Shown: piece by piece, positions 5,723-6,996 of the stretch | Position numbering within the stretch: position 1 is the first letter of the stretch | How the letters are laid out: every line of letters starts with the position of its first letter | Source: Spirochaetales bacterium | Lineage (GTDB): Bacteria > Spirochaetota > Spirochaetia > DSM-27196 > PWMO01 | Direction of reading: 5' to 3' | DNA length: 6,996 nt | Assembly: GCA_007123465.1 (NCBI GenBank) | Contig: SKLB01000210.1 | Coordinates: forward strand, 1-6,996 | Made by a program: the position numbers and the translations under genes | Notes under the pieces: model-generated | Databases searched by the model: none | Seen by the model: the letters and a program-made list of their open reading frames with translations, nothing else | Told to the model about the DNA's origin: nothing

Positions 5723-6303
5723 GCATGATCAAGCCGCTGGTTGCGTCGCTGGAGCGACGATTCGCCGTTCGACCGTGGGTTTTTGCGCTCTACGCGCTTC
5801 CTTACCAGGCGCTTGTTGCGCGCGAGCTGCGGCTCGCCGCGGTGGATCGGCACGACACAGTACTCACTATCGGCTGCGGCGCTCTGCCGTTCAGTGCGGT
5901 ACTCGCAGCCCGGCAGAGCGGGGCGCGGGTAATCGCGGTAGATCTCGACGCCGCTGCCGCCGCGCAGGCGCGCGAGCTGGTGAGCTGTCTGGATCTTTCG
6001 GACCAGATCACGGTTATTACCGCAGACGCCGCCGTTGACCGTTTACCGGTTGCAACTGTGGCACTGGTAGCGCTGCAGGCTGCACCCAAGGACGCTATCT
6101 GGGACAACCTTCAACGCTGCCTGCTGCAGCCGCACGGCCGTGCGGTTTTTCGCCTGGCCCGCCCCGGCCTGGAACACGAATACGGCATTTTCACCGCAGC
6201 CGGGGCGGCGGTTGCCGAAACCCGTCACCGCATGCCGACCTTCAACCGCTCGGTTCTCTGCAAAGCCGGGGCGCACAGAAGAACAGGCAGGAGGATAGCG
6301 TGA
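5719..6303 (+). CDS. Nicotianamine synthase-like / class I SAM-dependent methyltransferase-fold protein
   Basis: A 194-residue protein with a Rossmann-type SAM-binding site. VLTIGCGALPFSAVLA (48-63) is motif I, VIAVDLD (71-77) ends the second strand with the ribose-binding acidic residues, QITVITADA (96-104) is the third, and VALVALQAA (114-122) the fourth. The G-x-G-x-L-P form of motif I resembles nicotianamine synthase and CntL-type enzymes, which use the aminopropyl group of SAM to build metal chelators, more than ordinary methyltransferases. It is shorter than plant nicotianamine synthases (about 320 aa) and CntL (about 270 aa). The ATG at 5719 is preferred because it overlaps the previous stop and has GGAG six bases upstream; upstream in-frame starts (GTG 5668, ATG 5677) would extend into the small ORF. 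The iron box and operon position favour a metal-related role. Phospholipid or other small-molecule methylation is the alternative. Confidence 0.7.
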   Translation: MSMIKPLVASLERRFAVRPWVFALYALPYQALVARELRLAAVDRHDTVLTIGCGALPFSAVLAARQSGARVIAVDLDAAAAAQARELVSCLDLSDQITVITADAAVDRLPVATVALVALQAAPKDAIWDNLQRCLLQPHGRAVFRLARPGLEHEYGIFTAAGAAVAETRHRMPTFNRSVLCKAGAHRRTGRRIA

Positions 6304-6996
6304 AGGCCAGCGAAGTTGCGGTGGGGTGGAAATCGGTTATGCTGCGCTATCTCGGCGGCAGCCTGATAGAGTCCATCACACCTTCAGCCAAGATAGGTGG
6401 CGAGGCAATGCGAGTGCTGCTGTTTCGGCAACGTTTTGGCTTGAGCTCCGCGCGGCTGGTTGGAGCCGTGGCGCTGCACAAGCTGCTGGTGGTCTCAATT
6501 GCTGCGGTGATAGCCGGAGGTGCCGCTGTCGGCGGTCTGCTCGGCATCGCTCCGGCCGCTGGTGGCGCAGTGGTCATTGCAGCGCTGGCAGCGGTTAGTG
6601 TCGCACTCGCGCTGCTCTATCGCGCTATGTCCGACGCCGGTAGAGCCGATCTACCAGGCCGGCTGGTGGCCGTTCTACTGGTGTTTGCGGTGCTGACCTG
6701 GGCGCTCTACCCGCTCAAGGTTGCACTGGCCGCGCGCGTTAGCGGCGTGAACGTGTCGACGGCGGCAATCGTAGCGGCAACTTTTGGCGCCTACGCGCTG
6801 GGTCTACTGCCGATTACCCCCGGCGGCCTGGGTAGCTACGAGGTGGGGATGGCTGGAATCCTGATAGCATCCGGGATCGGCGCCGGTGAAGCCGCCGCAG
6901 TGACGCTGCTGTCGCGAGTCATCACTTTCTGGTGGCCGCTACTTCTCTCGAGCGCCGCCGCGCTGACACTGGCGGCAAACCGGGACGGCCGGCAGC
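6300..6996 (+). CDS. UPF0104 / lysylphosphatidylglycerol synthase transmembrane-domain (flippase-like) protein, 3' end outside the window
   Basis: An open frame of 232 visible codons running off the right edge. It begins with GTG inside the TGA of the preceding gene (GTGA overlap), with AGGAGG (6289-6294) five bases upstream. The motif ITPSAKIGGEAMRV (26-39) matches the tP-x-x-x-GGE-x-R signature, and PITPGGLGSYE (171-181) the second signature of the integral-membrane domain shared by MprF flippase regions, AglD-type proteins and UPF0104. Between and after them are about six hydrophobic helices (roughly 53-75, 85-107, 121-143, 154-172, 182-200, 206-226). The usual two helices before the first signature, about 60 residues, are absent, so the protein is N-terminally short. 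Family members move or support movement of lipids or lipid-linked molecules across the inner membrane; only the membrane domain is seen, with no transferase part. Co-expression with the SAM-dependent protein suggests a shared membrane-related product. Confidence 0.8.
   Translation, partial: MKASEVAVGWKSVMLRYLGGSLIESITPSAKIGGEAMRVLLFRQRFGLSSARLVGAVALHKLLVVSIAAVIAGGAAVGGLLGIAPAAGGAVVIAALAAVSVALALLYRAMSDAGRADLPGRLVAVLLVFAVLTWALYPLKVALAARVSGVNVSTAAIVAATFGAYALGLLPITPGGLGSYEVGMAGILIASGIGAGEAAAVTLLSRVITFWWPLLLSSAAALTLAANRDGRQ

Overview
The window reads as chromosomal DNA of a Gram-negative bacterium with moderately high GC (estimated by eye at 55-60%). One gene encodes an exported outer-membrane beta-barrel protein, ribosome binding sites are strong (AGGAGG type), and GTG starts occur. 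The lineage cannot be fixed from the sequence. A spirochaete or a proteobacterium would both fit, and I hold neither firmly. No RNA genes, insertion sequences, phage genes or CRISPR arrays were seen.

Left part (1-2758, minus strand): two translationally coupled genes (ATGA overlap). The first is a CocE/NonD-type (peptidase S15-like) alpha/beta-hydrolase with an intact Ser-Asp-His triad. The second is an ATP-grasp ligase-like protein that runs off the left edge. A hydrolase and an ATP-dependent ligase in one operon suggest assembly or breakdown of an amide- or ester-containing small molecule. The substrate is unknown.

Middle (2759-4659): a short divergent promoter region separates that operon from a plus-strand gene for an L-fucose/L-arabinose isomerase-fold protein. 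Its candidate metal ligands Glu309 and Asp333 keep the 24-residue spacing of FucI. It is followed by 382 bp without a gene. This gap holds a GC-rich hairpin, a striking 51-bp perfect palindrome (4414-4464) and a possible extended -10 promoter.

Right part (4660-6996, plus strand): first comes a signal-peptide-bearing outer-membrane barrel gene. Then a 112-bp regulatory region carries a TTGACA promoter whose predicted start overlaps a DtxR/IdeR-type iron box (TTAGGTAAGCCTAA core). Below it is a tightly packed operon: a previously easy-to-miss 54-codon Cys/His-rich ORF (5558-5722), a nicotianamine-synthase-like SAM-dependent protein starting inside its stop codon (ATGA overlap), and a UPF0104/flippase-like membrane protein starting inside the next stop (GTGA overlap) and continuing past the right edge. 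The architecture suggests a metal-responsive system, possibly making or moving a metal-binding or membrane-modifying metabolite. It is the best candidate in the window for something undescribed.
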